Shown here: positions 55,958-64,000 of the stretch, piece by piece
How positions within the stretch are numbered: the stretch's first letter is position 1
How the letters are laid out: each line of letters opens with the position of its first letter
Source of the DNA: Archangium violaceum
GTDB taxonomy: Bacteria > Myxococcota > Myxococcia > Myxococcales > Myxococcaceae
Reading direction: 5' to 3'
Assembly: GCF_016859125.1 (NCBI RefSeq)
Contig: NZ_CP069338.1
Span: 6,015,501-6,079,500 of the forward strand
DNA: 64,000 nucleotides
Position numbers and translations under genes: made by a program
Notes under the pieces: generated by a model
What the model was told of the DNA's origin: nothing
The model's input: the letters and a program-made list of their open reading frames with translations, nothing else
The model's database searches: none

Positions 55958-56545
55958 CTACCAGCGGTCATCGGTGAAGAGGCAGTCGATGAGCCGGGTC
56001 GTGCCAAGACGGGTATGACGGCATTGGATGTCGGGAACCAGGGTGAAGAGCGTTTCTTGGGGAAGGGTCCGCACGTCCAGTTCCGAGCGCACCAGTGCCT
56101 CCACCCTGTCTGCGTAGGGTTTCGTCTCCGGGATGTCCTCGTAGAAGAGCGCGGGCTTTTCCCACTGCGCTCCGACTATCCGTTGGAAGGAACTGTAGAT
56201 CACATATACCGGAGCCAGGATGCTGACGAGGACCACGACGGCCCGGAACTCCCGTACTCCTTCTTCGAGTTGCCGTACCTCGGGCAGGTACACACGAACA
56301 CGCCAGCAGTTGTCGTCGGAGAAGAGGACGCTCCAGTCCTCCACCTTGCAGTCGGGCAGAGCCTCCGTGAGCTTGGGCATCAGGCGTTCCCAAGCTCCGG
56401 AGTTCTTCAGCGCATCCTGACGCGCTCGAATCAGGCGCTGGTATTGCTCCGACTCGGAGTACCCCTCATCGAACTCCATGAGGTTCGCGGGGTAGTACTG
56501 GTGAACCAGCTCCAACAAGCGCGGCGTGGACAAATCAGCAGTCAT
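55958..56545 (-). CDS. Hypothetical protein, 195 aa, possible immunity-like partner
   Basis: No family recognised. A soluble N-terminal half (ELVHQYYPANLMEFDEGYSESEQYQRL, DCKVEDWSVLFSDDNCWRVRVYLP) leads to one hydrophobic segment (FRAVVVLVSILAPVYVIYSSF, about 105-125) and a second soluble part. Composition and codon use are less G/C-biased than the flanks. It follows the lipoprotein gene by 42 bp on the same strand. Proteins of this general look often accompany toxin genes in myxobacteria, but no toxin is visible here. ATG 56545 is preferred over a GTG 15 bp upstream. Confidence 0.65.
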   Translation of the reverse strand: MTADLSTPRLLELVHQYYPANLMEFDEGYSESEQYQRLIRARQDALKNSGAWERLMPKLTEALPDCKVEDWSVLFSDDNCWRVRVYLPEVRQLEEGVREFRAVVVLVSILAPVYVIYSSFQRIVGAQWEKPALFYEDIPETKPYADRVEALVRSELDVRTLPQETLFTLVPDIQCRHTRLGTTRLIDCLFTDDRW

Positions 56546-56587
56546 TGGCAGCGAGCCCACTGTGTGCCTCTGTGTTCAGGTCCCAGG

Positions 56588-57019
56588 CTAGAGGGATTTG
56601 ATAACACGAACTCCGCCGATGGTTTTTCCCATCACCTCCTGCATTTCGTTCTTGAAGCGCTCACACATCTCTGCCGAGAGCCCTCCTTGGGCCAATGTCC
56701 GTTCCGCGGCGATGTCCGCTGCCTTCGCGGCCTCCATTTGCGCGAATTCGTTGCTCACAACGCCGAGCCTGTTGACCTCTGGCACCTGCACTTCAATCGG
56801 GCACGTGACTTTCCTGCGAACGTCTCCTGGGGTCACGTGAAGCAATGTGATGACCACCCGGGCTGATTTCCATCCCCCGGGCCCTTGTCCCCTCAATGGA
56901 ACCATGGGCTGGAACTCGAACTGTGACGGCGAGATGCCTCCCCACCCGTCAATGAAGGACATGCAGGCCGTCAGGCACGACAGTGCGACAAGGACTGTGA
57001 CCACAGAGGAGCGCTTCAT
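56588..57019 (-). CDS. Small lipoprotein, 143 aa
   Basis: The signal peptide ends in the lipobox LTAC (MKRSSVVTVLVALSCLTAC). The mature part has a short beta region (SARVVITLLHVTPGDVRRKVTCPIEVQVPEVNRLG) and a C-terminal helix rich in Ala/Glu (FAQMEAAKAADIAAERTLAQGG). No family recognised. It is upstream of and probably co-transcribed with the 195-residue gene. Confidence 0.72.
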   Translation of the reverse strand: MKRSSVVTVLVALSCLTACMSFIDGWGGISPSQFEFQPMVPLRGQGPGGWKSARVVITLLHVTPGDVRRKVTCPIEVQVPEVNRLGVVSNEFAQMEAAKAADIAAERTLAQGGLSAEMCERFKNEMQEVMGKTIGGVRVIKSL

Positions 57020-57111
57020 GGGGCCTCCGAGATTCGGATTACTCGGACACCCTATGCCTCTCTACTGACAGTCCTTCGTGTTGGACGATTTCAATGGCAC
57101 CGCTGTCTGGC

Positions 57112-58887
57112 TCAGCGCGCGAGGGGACGGCGCTCGAAGTCCTCGCTTCGCGGCGTCTTGCGTCCGTACACCGTGCCTCGAGGGAGCGGTCCGTAGAAGA
57201 CGGCGTCCTCGGGGGCATACACGCGCGGCCCGCCGCTGTCCGACAGGCGCTTGCCGTCGAAGAGGCCCACCTCGCCGCCCTCGCGGGACAGGGTGAAGGG
57301 CAGGTGCGTGGGGCCCGCGCTCGTGTTTCCGTCCGCTATCAAACGCAGGCGCTGGCCCGGTTGCAGCGTCAGGGCCGGGAGCGGGGCCCGCGAGGTGGCG
57401 CGCAGATCATTCGTCAGCTCATGGCCCTCCAGCGACAGGGCGACGGTGCCGCGGTTGTACAGCTCCACGTAGCCCGAGCTCCCGGCGGATACCTCGTGAA
57501 TGACGAGCGGGCCACTCCCGTGCGCATGGAGGGCCGGCAGCGTCTTCAGCAGGAAGGCGCGACGTTCACGCACGTACGTCCCGAGGAAGTCGCGCGCCCG
57601 GGCCACGTGCTCGGGCGAGGCATACGGATCCTCGGCCATCTGGGGTCCCGCCACGGCCTGGAGCGCGTCGAGGTGCGCCTGGGCCCGGGCCTCCGAGAAA
57701 GGGCCCGCGAGCGCGGCCTCGAGCTTCGCCAGCAACCGGGCGCGCAGGGCCGGCCGATCCCAGATACGGGTGTTGAGCACGTTCCAGGTGGGCCGATGGG
57801 CGGGGCGCTGGGCCACGCGGGTCTCGTAGATGCGCTGGACCCAGGGATCATACAGGCTGAAGGACTGGGGCCAGCGCGTGGTGATGGGCGGGTCCTCGGG
57901 CATCCACGTCCGCCAGTGGAACATCCGCGCGTTGTTGAGGTCCCACGGCGTGTATTGCCACCGATCCTTCACCGGCTCGTGGATCCAATAGCCGCGTGCG
58001 TCCTCGATGATGTTGTTGGAGATGAGCATGTCCGCGGCGAGGTTGCCCAGATAGGCCTCCACGTCGACGAACCGCTCCAGCTTCGCCTCGAACTCGGCGT
58101 CGTCGCTGCGATTCACCCACGCCAGGAAGGCATCCAGGTCGGCGTGGCCCGTGTCCTTCTGGGTCTTCTTCTCGAAGCCGGTCTGATGGGGGCCCGTCTG
58201 GAGCGTCAGCTCGCAGTTGCGGTGGCCACAGCGGTAGATGGAGGCGTCACGCTCCAGACCGTGGTGCTTCAGGTAGTCCTTCCCCACGTGCTCCATGTCC
58301 AGGTAGAGCCCGTTGTGCCGTCCATTGAGGCTCACCCGGACGTAGCGCGCTCTCGGCACGGGCAGTCCCAGGGCGGTGTAGAGGTCCACCGCGAACTTCT
58401 CGGAGAGCTTGCCGCTGTCGTACCAGCTGGCGAGCAGCTCGAAGTGATCCCGGTCCTCCAGCTCGTAGCCCTTGTCCAGGTCGACGTCGAAGCTCTTCTG
58501 GGGCAGCTCGCGGGTGCTGGCGCCGCGATAGCGCACCTGGCAGGGGGCTCTCTGGCCGTCGAGCACCACCACGGCCGGCACCGACTCATCCGATGTCGGG
58601 TGGGCGTCCAGCCACGCCAGATGCTCCGGGGAGATCCACAGCTCGAGGACCGGAACGCGCGTCTGGACGGGCGGATATGCGCCGGGGCCCGGGTCCTCAC
58701 GTGTCCCCGTGTCCACCGGAGGGACGTCACCCTCATCGACCTGGGAGATGTCGTCCGTGTCGGGTGGATGGGGCTGGAGATCGATGCGGCTGTTGTCCGT
58801 GGCCCCGGGAGAGGAGGGAAGGGACGCGGGCCCACAGGCCAGCAGTCCCGCCAGGCTCACCCTCAGCAGCCAATGCCAGTTCCTCAT
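57112..58887 (-). CDS. CotH-kinase/lamin-tail lipoprotein
   Basis: The 591-residue protein has a lipobox LLAC after a short signal peptide. After a Pro/Asp-rich linker comes a CotH-like kinase domain (about 85-440): VRYRGASTRELPQKSFDVDLDKGY, SEKFAVDLYTALGLPVPRARYVRV, NGLYLDMEHVGKDYL and WQYTPWDLNNARMF with the putative metal-binding Asp. The C-terminal ~110 residues form a lamin-tail domain (VIHEVSAGSSGYVELYNRG). CotH kinases phosphorylate coat proteins in Bacillus; here an outer-surface role is inferred. ATG 58887 begins the signal peptide. The spore-forming biology of myxobacteria makes a coat-related role conceivable. Confidence 0.9.
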   Translation of the reverse strand: MRNWHWLLRVSLAGLLACGPASLPSSPGATDNSRIDLQPHPPDTDDISQVDEGDVPPVDTGTREDPGPGAYPPVQTRVPVLELWISPEHLAWLDAHPTSDESVPAVVVLDGQRAPCQVRYRGASTRELPQKSFDVDLDKGYELEDRDHFELLASWYDSGKLSEKFAVDLYTALGLPVPRARYVRVSLNGRHNGLYLDMEHVGKDYLKHHGLERDASIYRCGHRNCELTLQTGPHQTGFEKKTQKDTGHADLDAFLAWVNRSDDAEFEAKLERFVDVEAYLGNLAADMLISNNIIEDARGYWIHEPVKDRWQYTPWDLNNARMFHWRTWMPEDPPITTRWPQSFSLYDPWVQRIYETRVAQRPAHRPTWNVLNTRIWDRPALRARLLAKLEAALAGPFSEARAQAHLDALQAVAGPQMAEDPYASPEHVARARDFLGTYVRERRAFLLKTLPALHAHGSGPLVIHEVSAGSSGYVELYNRGTVALSLEGHELTNDLRATSRAPLPALTLQPGQRLRLIADGNTSAGPTHLPFTLSREGGEVGLFDGKRLSDSGGPRVYAPEDAVFYGPLPRGTVYGRKTPRSEDFERRPLAR

Positions 58888-59071
58888 GAGACCCCCCGTG
58901 CGAAGCGGAGGGCCACCGGTGCACCGTTCATGCCTCACGGTGTGTCGGATGGTGGAACGGGAAGTCCCGCCCGCTACCCTGGAGGGCGATGCCGCGCGAG
59001 CCCGTGGGAAGCGCTGTTCCCACCATGGCGACGTCGGGTCCCACGAGAGGCAATGCCACGGAGCGGAGGCG

Positions 59072-60286
59072 TCACGTCTCTTCCGCGACCTGCCAGCCGT
59101 TCTGTCCCAGGCTGCCCATCAGCTCCTCGATGTGGCCGCGGCCGCGCGTCTCCAGCGTCACCTCCACCGCCACCTCGCCCAGGCCCGCCTTCGAGAAGGC
59201 TCGGTTGTGATAGATCTCCACCACATTGGCGCCCTGCTGGGCGATCTCCGCCGTGAGCCGCGCGAGCATTCCTGGCCGATCCGGCATGCGCACCACCAGC
59301 CGCACCAGTCGCCCGTCCTTCACCAGGCCCCGCTCGATGATGCGGCTGACGAGGTTCACGTCGATGTTGCCGCCGGAGATGAGCGCCACCACCTTGCGCC
59401 CGCGCGCCGAGGGAATCTTCCCGTTGAGCATCGCCGCCATGCCCACCGCGCCCGCGCCCTCCACCACCGTCTTCTCCCGCTCCAGCAGCAGGAGGATGGC
59501 GTTGGCGATCTCCTCGTCGTCCACGGTGACGATGTCGTCCACGTAGCGGCGGATCATCTCGAAGGTGTAATCGCCAGGGCGCTTCACCGCGATGCCGTCC
59601 GCGATGGTGGTCCCCGCGGGCAGCTCCACCAGCTTCCCCGCGTCCACCGACGCCTTCATGCTCGCGATGGCCGCGGCCTGCACGCCGATGATCTTGATGC
59701 GCGGGTTGGTCTCCTTGATCGCGCACGCCACGCCGGAGATGAGCCCGCCGCCGCCAATGGGCACCACCACCATGTCCATGTACGGACACTGCTCGAGCAA
59801 CTCCAACCCGATGGTGCCCTGGCCCGCGATGACGAGCGGATCATTGAACGGGTGGATGAAGACGCGGTTCTCCCGGTCCTGGATGCGCAGGGCCTCGGCG
59901 TAGGCCTCGTCGAAGTTGCTGCCGTGCAGCACCACCTTCGAGCCGTAGCCGCGCGTGCGTGCCGCCTTGATGAGCGGCGTGCGCTCCGGCATGACGATGG
60001 TGGAGTTCACGCCGCGCCGGCCCGCGTGGTAGGCGAGCCCCTGCGCGTGGTTGCCGGCCGAGGCGGCGATGACACCCCGGGCCTTCTCGTCCGGCGTGAG
60101 GGTGAGCAGCTTGTTGAGCGCACCGCGCTCCTTGAAGGCGCCCGTGCGCTGCAGGTTCTCCAGCTTGCAGTACAGCGCCGCGCAGTCCGTCACCTCCTTG
60201 AACTGCTCCGACCTGGCGCAGGCCGAGCGGTAGACGGCGTCACCGATGCGCTGCTGGGCGTCTTCGATTTGCTGGAGCGTGACCAT
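59072..60286 (-). CDS. ilvA: Threonine ammonia-lyase with ACT domain
   Basis: The 404-residue PLP enzyme carries the PLP-lysine motif KLENLQRTGAFKERGALN, ASAGNHAQGLAYHA and the phosphate-binding glycine loop VPIGGGGLISG. Residues ~330-404 form an ACT domain (VVRMPDRPGMLARLTAEIAQQGANVVEIYHNR), as in the catabolic/regulated single-ACT form. It deaminates threonine to 2-oxobutanoate for isoleucine synthesis or catabolism. ATG 60286 gives the standard start VTLQQIEDAQQRI. It lies downstream of the glutamate dehydrogenase gene on the same strand with 83 bp between. Confidence 0.95.
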   Translation of the reverse strand: MVTLQQIEDAQQRIGDAVYRSACARSEQFKEVTDCAALYCKLENLQRTGAFKERGALNKLLTLTPDEKARGVIAASAGNHAQGLAYHAGRRGVNSTIVMPERTPLIKAARTRGYGSKVVLHGSNFDEAYAEALRIQDRENRVFIHPFNDPLVIAGQGTIGLELLEQCPYMDMVVVPIGGGGLISGVACAIKETNPRIKIIGVQAAAIASMKASVDAGKLVELPAGTTIADGIAVKRPGDYTFEMIRRYVDDIVTVDDEEIANAILLLLEREKTVVEGAGAVGMAAMLNGKIPSARGRKVVALISGGNIDVNLVSRIIERGLVKDGRLVRLVVRMPDRPGMLARLTAEIAQQGANVVEIYHNRAFSKAGLGEVAVEVTLETRGRGHIEELMGSLGQNGWQVAEET

Positions 60287-60369
60287 GGGCTTGTGTGGCG
60301 CCTGATAACCGAAGCGCCGCCCGCGCGAAAGAGGAGGGGACTTCGGGCTGACGGTTGTCCGCCCGCTCG

Positions 60370-61599
60370 TCAGATGCCGCGCAGCACCGTGGCCTTGCCC
60401 ACACGCCCGATGGCCAGGATGAATGCCGCGGTGCGCAACGTCACCTTGCGCGAGCGCGCCACCTGGGCCACCCGGTCGTAGGCCTCCTTCATCGTCTTCT
60501 CCAACTCCGCGTTCACCCGGTCCTCCTCCCAGGTGAGGTGTTGGAGATTCTGCACCCACTCGTAGTAGCTGACCGTCACGCCTCCCGCGTTGGCGAGGAT
60601 GTCCGGCACCACCAGCACGCCGCGCTTCTCGAGGAGCTCGTCCGCCTCCGGGTCCGTGGGGCCGTTGGCTCCCTCGATGATGAGCCGGGCGCGCACCGCG
60701 TTGGCGTTGTTGCGGTTCAAAGCATGACCGAGCGCGGCGGGGATGAGCACGTCGCAGTCGGAGGCGAGCACGTCCTCGTTGGAGCAGGCCTGGCCGCCGC
60801 CGAAGCCGGTGACGGTGCCGGTGCGCTTCACGTGCTCGAAGAGGCCGGGGATGTCCAGGCCCTGCGGGTTGTACACGCCGCCGTACACGTCCGACACGGC
60901 CACCACCACGCCGCCGTCCTGCCACAGCAGCTGCGCGGTGTGGCTGCCCACGTTGCCGAAGCCCTGGATGGCGAAGCGCGTGCCCTTCATGGGCAGGCCC
61001 ACGTCCCGGAGGATCTCCCGGGTGATGTAGAGCAGCCCACGCCCGGTGGCCGAGTCACGGCCCTTGGAGCCGTAGAGCTCCGGGGGCTTGCCGGTGACGA
61101 CTGCCGGCGAGTGCCCGTGGTAGCGCGAGTACTGGTCCATGATCCACGCCATCACCTGGGGGTTGGTGTTGATGTCGGGCGCGGCGATGTCGCGGGTGGG
61201 ACCGATGACGTCCTGGATCTGATCCACGTACTTGCGGGTGAGGCGCTCGATCTCCTTCAGGGAGAGCTGGGTGGGATCCACCGCGATACCGCCCTTGGCG
61301 CCGCCGTAGGGGAGGTTCACCACGGCGGTCTTCCACGTCATCAACGAGGCGAGCGCCACGCACTCGTCCTGGGTGATGGTGGGGTGGTAGCGCAGGCCGC
61401 CCTTCATGGGACCGCGGCTGTTGTCGTGCTGGATGCGGTAGCCGTGGAAGGTGCGGATCTCCCCGCTGTCGAGCTCGATGGAGACCTGGACCTTGACCTC
61501 ACGAAGGGGCGTGGCGAGCAGCGTCTCGATGCGCTCGCCCACGTCCATGATGCGCGCGGCCTTGCGGAAGTAGTGGTGGATCCCTTCGACGGCGTGCAT
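60370..61599 (-). CDS. gdhA: Glutamate dehydrogenase
   Basis: A 409-residue ELFV dehydrogenase. GPMKGGLRYHP and LASLMTWKTAVVNLPYGGAKGGI provide substrate and catalytic lysines; the coenzyme domain has SATGRGLLYITREIL and FAIQGFGNVGSHTAQ. AALGHALNRNNA and IEGANGPTDPEADELL follow. The ~410-residue length fits the hexameric bacterial/archaeal form. It interconverts glutamate and 2-oxoglutarate; with P5C dehydrogenase and threonine ammonia-lyase nearby, amino-acid catabolism is a plausible context. Divergent from the XRE regulator gene across about 90 bp. Confidence 0.95.
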   Translation of the reverse strand: MHAVEGIHHYFRKAARIMDVGERIETLLATPLREVKVQVSIELDSGEIRTFHGYRIQHDNSRGPMKGGLRYHPTITQDECVALASLMTWKTAVVNLPYGGAKGGIAVDPTQLSLKEIERLTRKYVDQIQDVIGPTRDIAAPDINTNPQVMAWIMDQYSRYHGHSPAVVTGKPPELYGSKGRDSATGRGLLYITREILRDVGLPMKGTRFAIQGFGNVGSHTAQLLWQDGGVVVAVSDVYGGVYNPQGLDIPGLFEHVKRTGTVTGFGGGQACSNEDVLASDCDVLIPAALGHALNRNNANAVRARLIIEGANGPTDPEADELLEKRGVLVVPDILANAGGVTVSYYEWVQNLQHLTWEEDRVNAELEKTMKEAYDRVAQVARSRKVTLRTAAFILAIGRVGKATVLRGI

Positions 61600-61690
61600 G
61601 GCCGGAGTGCTCTCCTGAGGCGGCCGGCGTGGGGGCGACCCACGACGGCGCGAGACCTTAACAGATGATGTGCGCTAGCATGGGTTGGCG

Positions 61691-62185
61691 ATGCGCTCCA
61701 GTTCCCCGTCAGCCCAGGATGCGAGCGGGCACCTGCAGGGGCTCGCCCGACGCATCCGCGCCCTGCGTGAGCGGCGGGGTCTGAAGCAGGAGGACTTCGC
61801 CGAGCGGTGTGGAATTTCCGTGAGCTTCACATCCCTGCTGGAGCGGGGGGAGCGCAGCCCCAGCTACGAGACGCTGGTGCAGGTGGCGGCGGCCCTGGGG
61901 GTGTCCCTGGCGGAGCTCTTCCGGGTGGACGAGGACGAGGTGGCGGGGGCACACCGGCTGGTGGACTTCGCGCGGGAGCATCGGCTGACGCGGGCGGAGG
62001 TGGACCGGCTGCTGGCGGTGGCGGAGGCCATGTTCGGATCCGGACGCACATCCGGAGAGGTGCCGGCCGAGGAGGCTCCCCGCTGCAAGGAGCCGGGCTG
62101 CGAGCGGCCGGTGCTGGCGAGGGAGCTGTGCGTGGCGCACTACCACCGGGCCCGGAGGGCGAAGGCGGGACGGCCCCCGGATTGA
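61691..62185 (+). CDS. XRE-family regulator with C-terminal Cys/His motif
   Basis: The 164-residue protein has an HTH_3 domain at about 15-75 (LARRIRALRERRGLKQEDFAERCGIS, ERGERSPSYETLVQVAAALGVSLAELF). A helical linker follows, then CKEPGCERPVLARELCVAHYHR near 137-158, a Cx4C...Cx2H arrangement that may bind zinc. It is divergent from glutamate dehydrogenase and could regulate it. The ATG at 61691 is used; a TTG two codons earlier is weaker. Confidence 0.88.
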   Translation: MRSSSPSAQDASGHLQGLARRIRALRERRGLKQEDFAERCGISVSFTSLLERGERSPSYETLVQVAAALGVSLAELFRVDEDEVAGAHRLVDFAREHRLTRAEVDRLLAVAEAMFGSGRTSGEVPAEEAPRCKEPGCERPVLARELCVAHYHRARRAKAGRPPD

Positions 62186-62206
62186 GCCTGAACCTCCTCC
62201 GGAGCG

Positions 62207-64000
62207 CTACCCGTCCCAGATGACTTCCACCCGGGTGCGCACCTCGCGGCGGCCCTCGGCGAAGCCGGGCAGGGCGCGCAGCGGCTCGAGCGCGGGGCAG
62301 TGGTCGGTCCACTCCAGGTCGATCAGCGCCGAGTGGGCCGCACCCAGGAAGTAGTCCAGCGCCTTCCGGGGGTGTCCGGTGAGGCAGAGCTGCTCGGTGG
62401 CGAGCTGGCGCATCAGCGAGGCGAACCGCGGGCTGAGCCGGTGGCTCAGCATGGCGTCCAGCGGGGCGAGCGAGGCGATCGGATCCACCTCGCCGAGCAC
62501 GGCGGCTGCGTAGCGCACGCCGGTGAACGCCGCGCCGGGTGCTTCGTCCTCCAGGGCGCGCTTGCACCGCCGGACGCCCTCCAGATCTCCCCTCCAGGCG
62601 GCGACGCGCAGGCGGAGCATCAGGCTCGGGATGCGGTAGGTGGTGAACGCGGCGAGCCGCTCGCTGGCCTGGTGGTAATCCTCCATCCGTCCGTGCAGGG
62701 CGCTGCAGCGGGCGAGCTCGAACAGGCACAGGCCCATGCGTGAGTCGAGGTCGAAGGCCCGGCGCAGGAGCACGAGCCCCTCGTCGGCACGCCCGGCCTC
62801 GCACTGGAGGCTGCCGAGGAACAACATGGCCACCGGGAAGGTGTGCGCGGCCTCGAGCGAGGCGCGGGCGGAGAGCACGGCCTCGCGCCAGTCTCCCTCC
62901 TGTGAGGCGAGCATGCCCCGGGCCAGGTACGTCTCGGCGAGCTGGGGAGCCCGCTGCTCGAGACGCTCGACGCTGGCGCGGGCCACGTCTCCCCAGTCGC
63001 GCTGGGTGCTCGAGCCGCCCACGATCCACGCCCGCATGCACAGGAGGGCATGGAGCGCCTGGGCGGGCAGGAAGTCCGGCGCGAGCGCGATGGAGCGCTC
63101 CAGCCAGCCGATCGCCACGTCCGGAGAGGAGCCCGAGGTGTAGCCCTGGACGAAGCCCTGGCGGAACAGCGCGAGCGCCTCCGGTGAGGCGGTGTCGCGC
63201 TCGGAGGCGACCCACAGCTCGACGCGCAGCGCCTCGGCGATGCGTGGGCCCAGCCGATCCTGCTGCTCGAAGGCATCCGCGGAGGAGTCCTCGAACCGGC
63301 CGCTCCACAGCTGGGTACCGTGGGCCGTCTCCACCAGGCGGACGGAGACGCGGACCGTGGAGCCCGCGCTCTGCACCGTGCCGTCGACGAGGAAGCCCAC
63401 GCCCAGCTCGCGGCCCACGGTACGGGGCTCGCGCTCGTTGCGGAAGCGCAGGGTGGCCGCGCTGCAGGGCACGCGCAGGCCCCGGGTGCGTGACAGCACG
63501 TCGATGAGCGCGTCGGTGAGCGCGTCTGCGAGGAACGCGCGCTCCTGGGGCCCCTGGAAGCGCAGCGGGAGGATGGCCACCCCCGGCTCGCGGGTCTCGG
63601 TGAGGAGCAGCGAGAGGGTGGACAGCTCGCGTGGGGGCGGAAGCGGAAGCGGAGGCGTGGGCAGCGCTGGCAGCGACACGAGCGTGGGGGTGAGCTCGCC
63701 GAGCCCTTCCAGCCACGTGTGCAGCGAGCGGGCGAAGTGCGCGGCGCTCGCGGGACGATCCTCGGGTGCGCGGGCGAGGCAGTGCAGCACCAGCTCGGCG
63801 AGCGCGTCCGGCACGGCCATCCTGGCCCGTGGATCCGGCGGAGGCTGGTTCAGGCGGGCCAGGGCCACCGCCATGGGAGAGTTGCCGGAGAAGGGCGGCG
63901 CCGCGGTGAGCATCTCGTAGAGCATCAGGCCCACGGCGTAGAGGTCCGCGCGTGCGTCCACCTCGCCGTTGGAGAGTTGCTCCGGCGCCATGTACATGGG
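62207..64000 (-). CDS. Ser/Thr protein kinase with TolB-like and TPR regions, 5' partial
   Basis: The frame runs off the right edge, so the catalytic loop and N-lobe are missing. The visible ~597 residues begin at the activation-segment end (MYMAPEQLSNGEVDARADLYAVGLMLYEML, subdomains VIII-IX). The kinase ends near residue 95 (LARAPEDRPASAAHFARSL). After a Pro-rich linker, GVAILPLRFQGPQERAFLADALTDALIDVLSRTRGLRV resembles the TolB-like N-terminal domain found with adenylate cyclase-type regulators. The rest is TPR-type helices. The architecture is common in myxobacterial Hanks kinases. Targets unknown; its stop is 21 bp from that of the XRE gene (convergent). Confidence 0.92.
   Translation of the reverse strand, partial: PMYMAPEQLSNGEVDARADLYAVGLMLYEMLTAAPPFSGNSPMAVALARLNQPPPDPRARMAVPDALAELVLHCLARAPEDRPASAAHFARSLHTWLEGLGELTPTLVSLPALPTPPLPLPPPRELSTLSLLLTETREPGVAILPLRFQGPQERAFLADALTDALIDVLSRTRGLRVPCSAATLRFRNEREPRTVGRELGVGFLVDGTVQSAGSTVRVSVRLVETAHGTQLWSGRFEDSSADAFEQQDRLGPRIAEALRVELWVASERDTASPEALALFRQGFVQGYTSGSSPDVAIGWLERSIALAPDFLPAQALHALLCMRAWIVGGSSTQRDWGDVARASVERLEQRAPQLAETYLARGMLASQEGDWREAVLSARASLEAAHTFPVAMLFLGSLQCEAGRADEGLVLLRRAFDLDSRMGLCLFELARCSALHGRMEDYHQASERLAAFTTYRIPSLMLRLRVAAWRGDLEGVRRCKRALEDEAPGAAFTGVRYAAAVLGEVDPIASLAPLDAMLSHRLSPRFASLMRQLATEQLCLTGHPRKALDYFLGAAHSALIDLEWTDHCPALEPLRALPGFAEGRREVRTRVEVIWDG

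Noticed and set aside
57094-59256. 720-residue plus-strand open frame over the CotH gene
   Set aside because: No domain pattern; the minus strand carries CotH and lamin-tail motifs with a lipobox.

Overview
The window reads as chromosome of a large-genome myxobacterium, most likely of the Cystobacterineae (Archangium/Cystobacter/Melittangium type). This rests on very high G+C with G/C-saturated third codon positions, dense coding on both strands, and a mix typical of that group: a giant FG-GAP protein, a sigma-54 enhancer-binding regulator, a Ser/Thr kinase with TPRs, DUF4382 and CotH lipoproteins, a long HAMP/MCP receptor and several toxin-immunity-like islands. No rRNA, tRNA, CRISPR array, transposase or integrase was seen.

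Layout. 1-6.2 kb: a secreted FG-GAP protein (cut by the left edge), then a tightly packed run of a 47-residue peptide with a lasso-type leader motif, an HPr-kinase-like protein and an S24/S26-type peptidase, a probable RiPP minicluster. 6.2-20 kb: housekeeping and envelope genes (EamA transporter, metallo-beta-lactamase-fold nuclease, DUF4382 lipoprotein, pentapeptide-repeat protein, RluA pseudouridine synthase overlapping a class A PBP, SDR, YfcG-like GST, HDAC-like deacetylase, MCP). 20-22.4 kb: a small membrane protein, then tatB-like and tatC, with TatC carrying about 150 extra residues in a periplasmic loop. 22.4-26.8 kb: a visibly less G/C-rich island with a decayed VgrG-tail-like fragment, a LysM/peptidoglycan-binding protein, a 718-residue protein with a Cys/His motif resembling L,D-transpeptidases, and a convergent exported discoidin-like protein. 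26.9-35.7 kb: DUF819 and RCK-type membrane genes, metY with a MetX-homoserine dehydrogenase fusion, an exopolysaccharide-initiating sugar transferase and deoD. 35.7-37.1 kb: an AHH nuclease with an overlapping Imm11-like immunity gene.

37.2-49.3 kb: proline catabolism (P5C dehydrogenase), aldo/keto reductase, a stand-alone receiver, a monothiol thioredoxin, a CPBP-family membrane protein, a trypsin-like lipoprotein, thiolase, two small proteins, a rhomboid-like protein, and a V4R sigma-54 activator divergent from a YceI gene that has a matching -24/-12 promoter. 49.3-64 kb: a 1663-residue repeat protein with a DUF6982-like C-terminus, an exported gluzincin peptidase, a small lipoprotein and its downstream partner, a CotH/lamin-tail lipoprotein, threonine ammonia-lyase with ACT domain, glutamate dehydrogenase, an XRE regulator and a Ser/Thr kinase cut by the right edge.

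How they connect: metY and metX-hom form the homoserine-to-homocysteine branch. P5C dehydrogenase, threonine ammonia-lyase and glutamate dehydrogenase suit an amino-acid-consuming predator. The toxin-like islands suit interbacterial antagonism. One hairpin repeat recurs three times just past the 3' ends of minus-strand genes and probably serves as a terminator. All functions are inferred from reading protein sequences; no database search was run.
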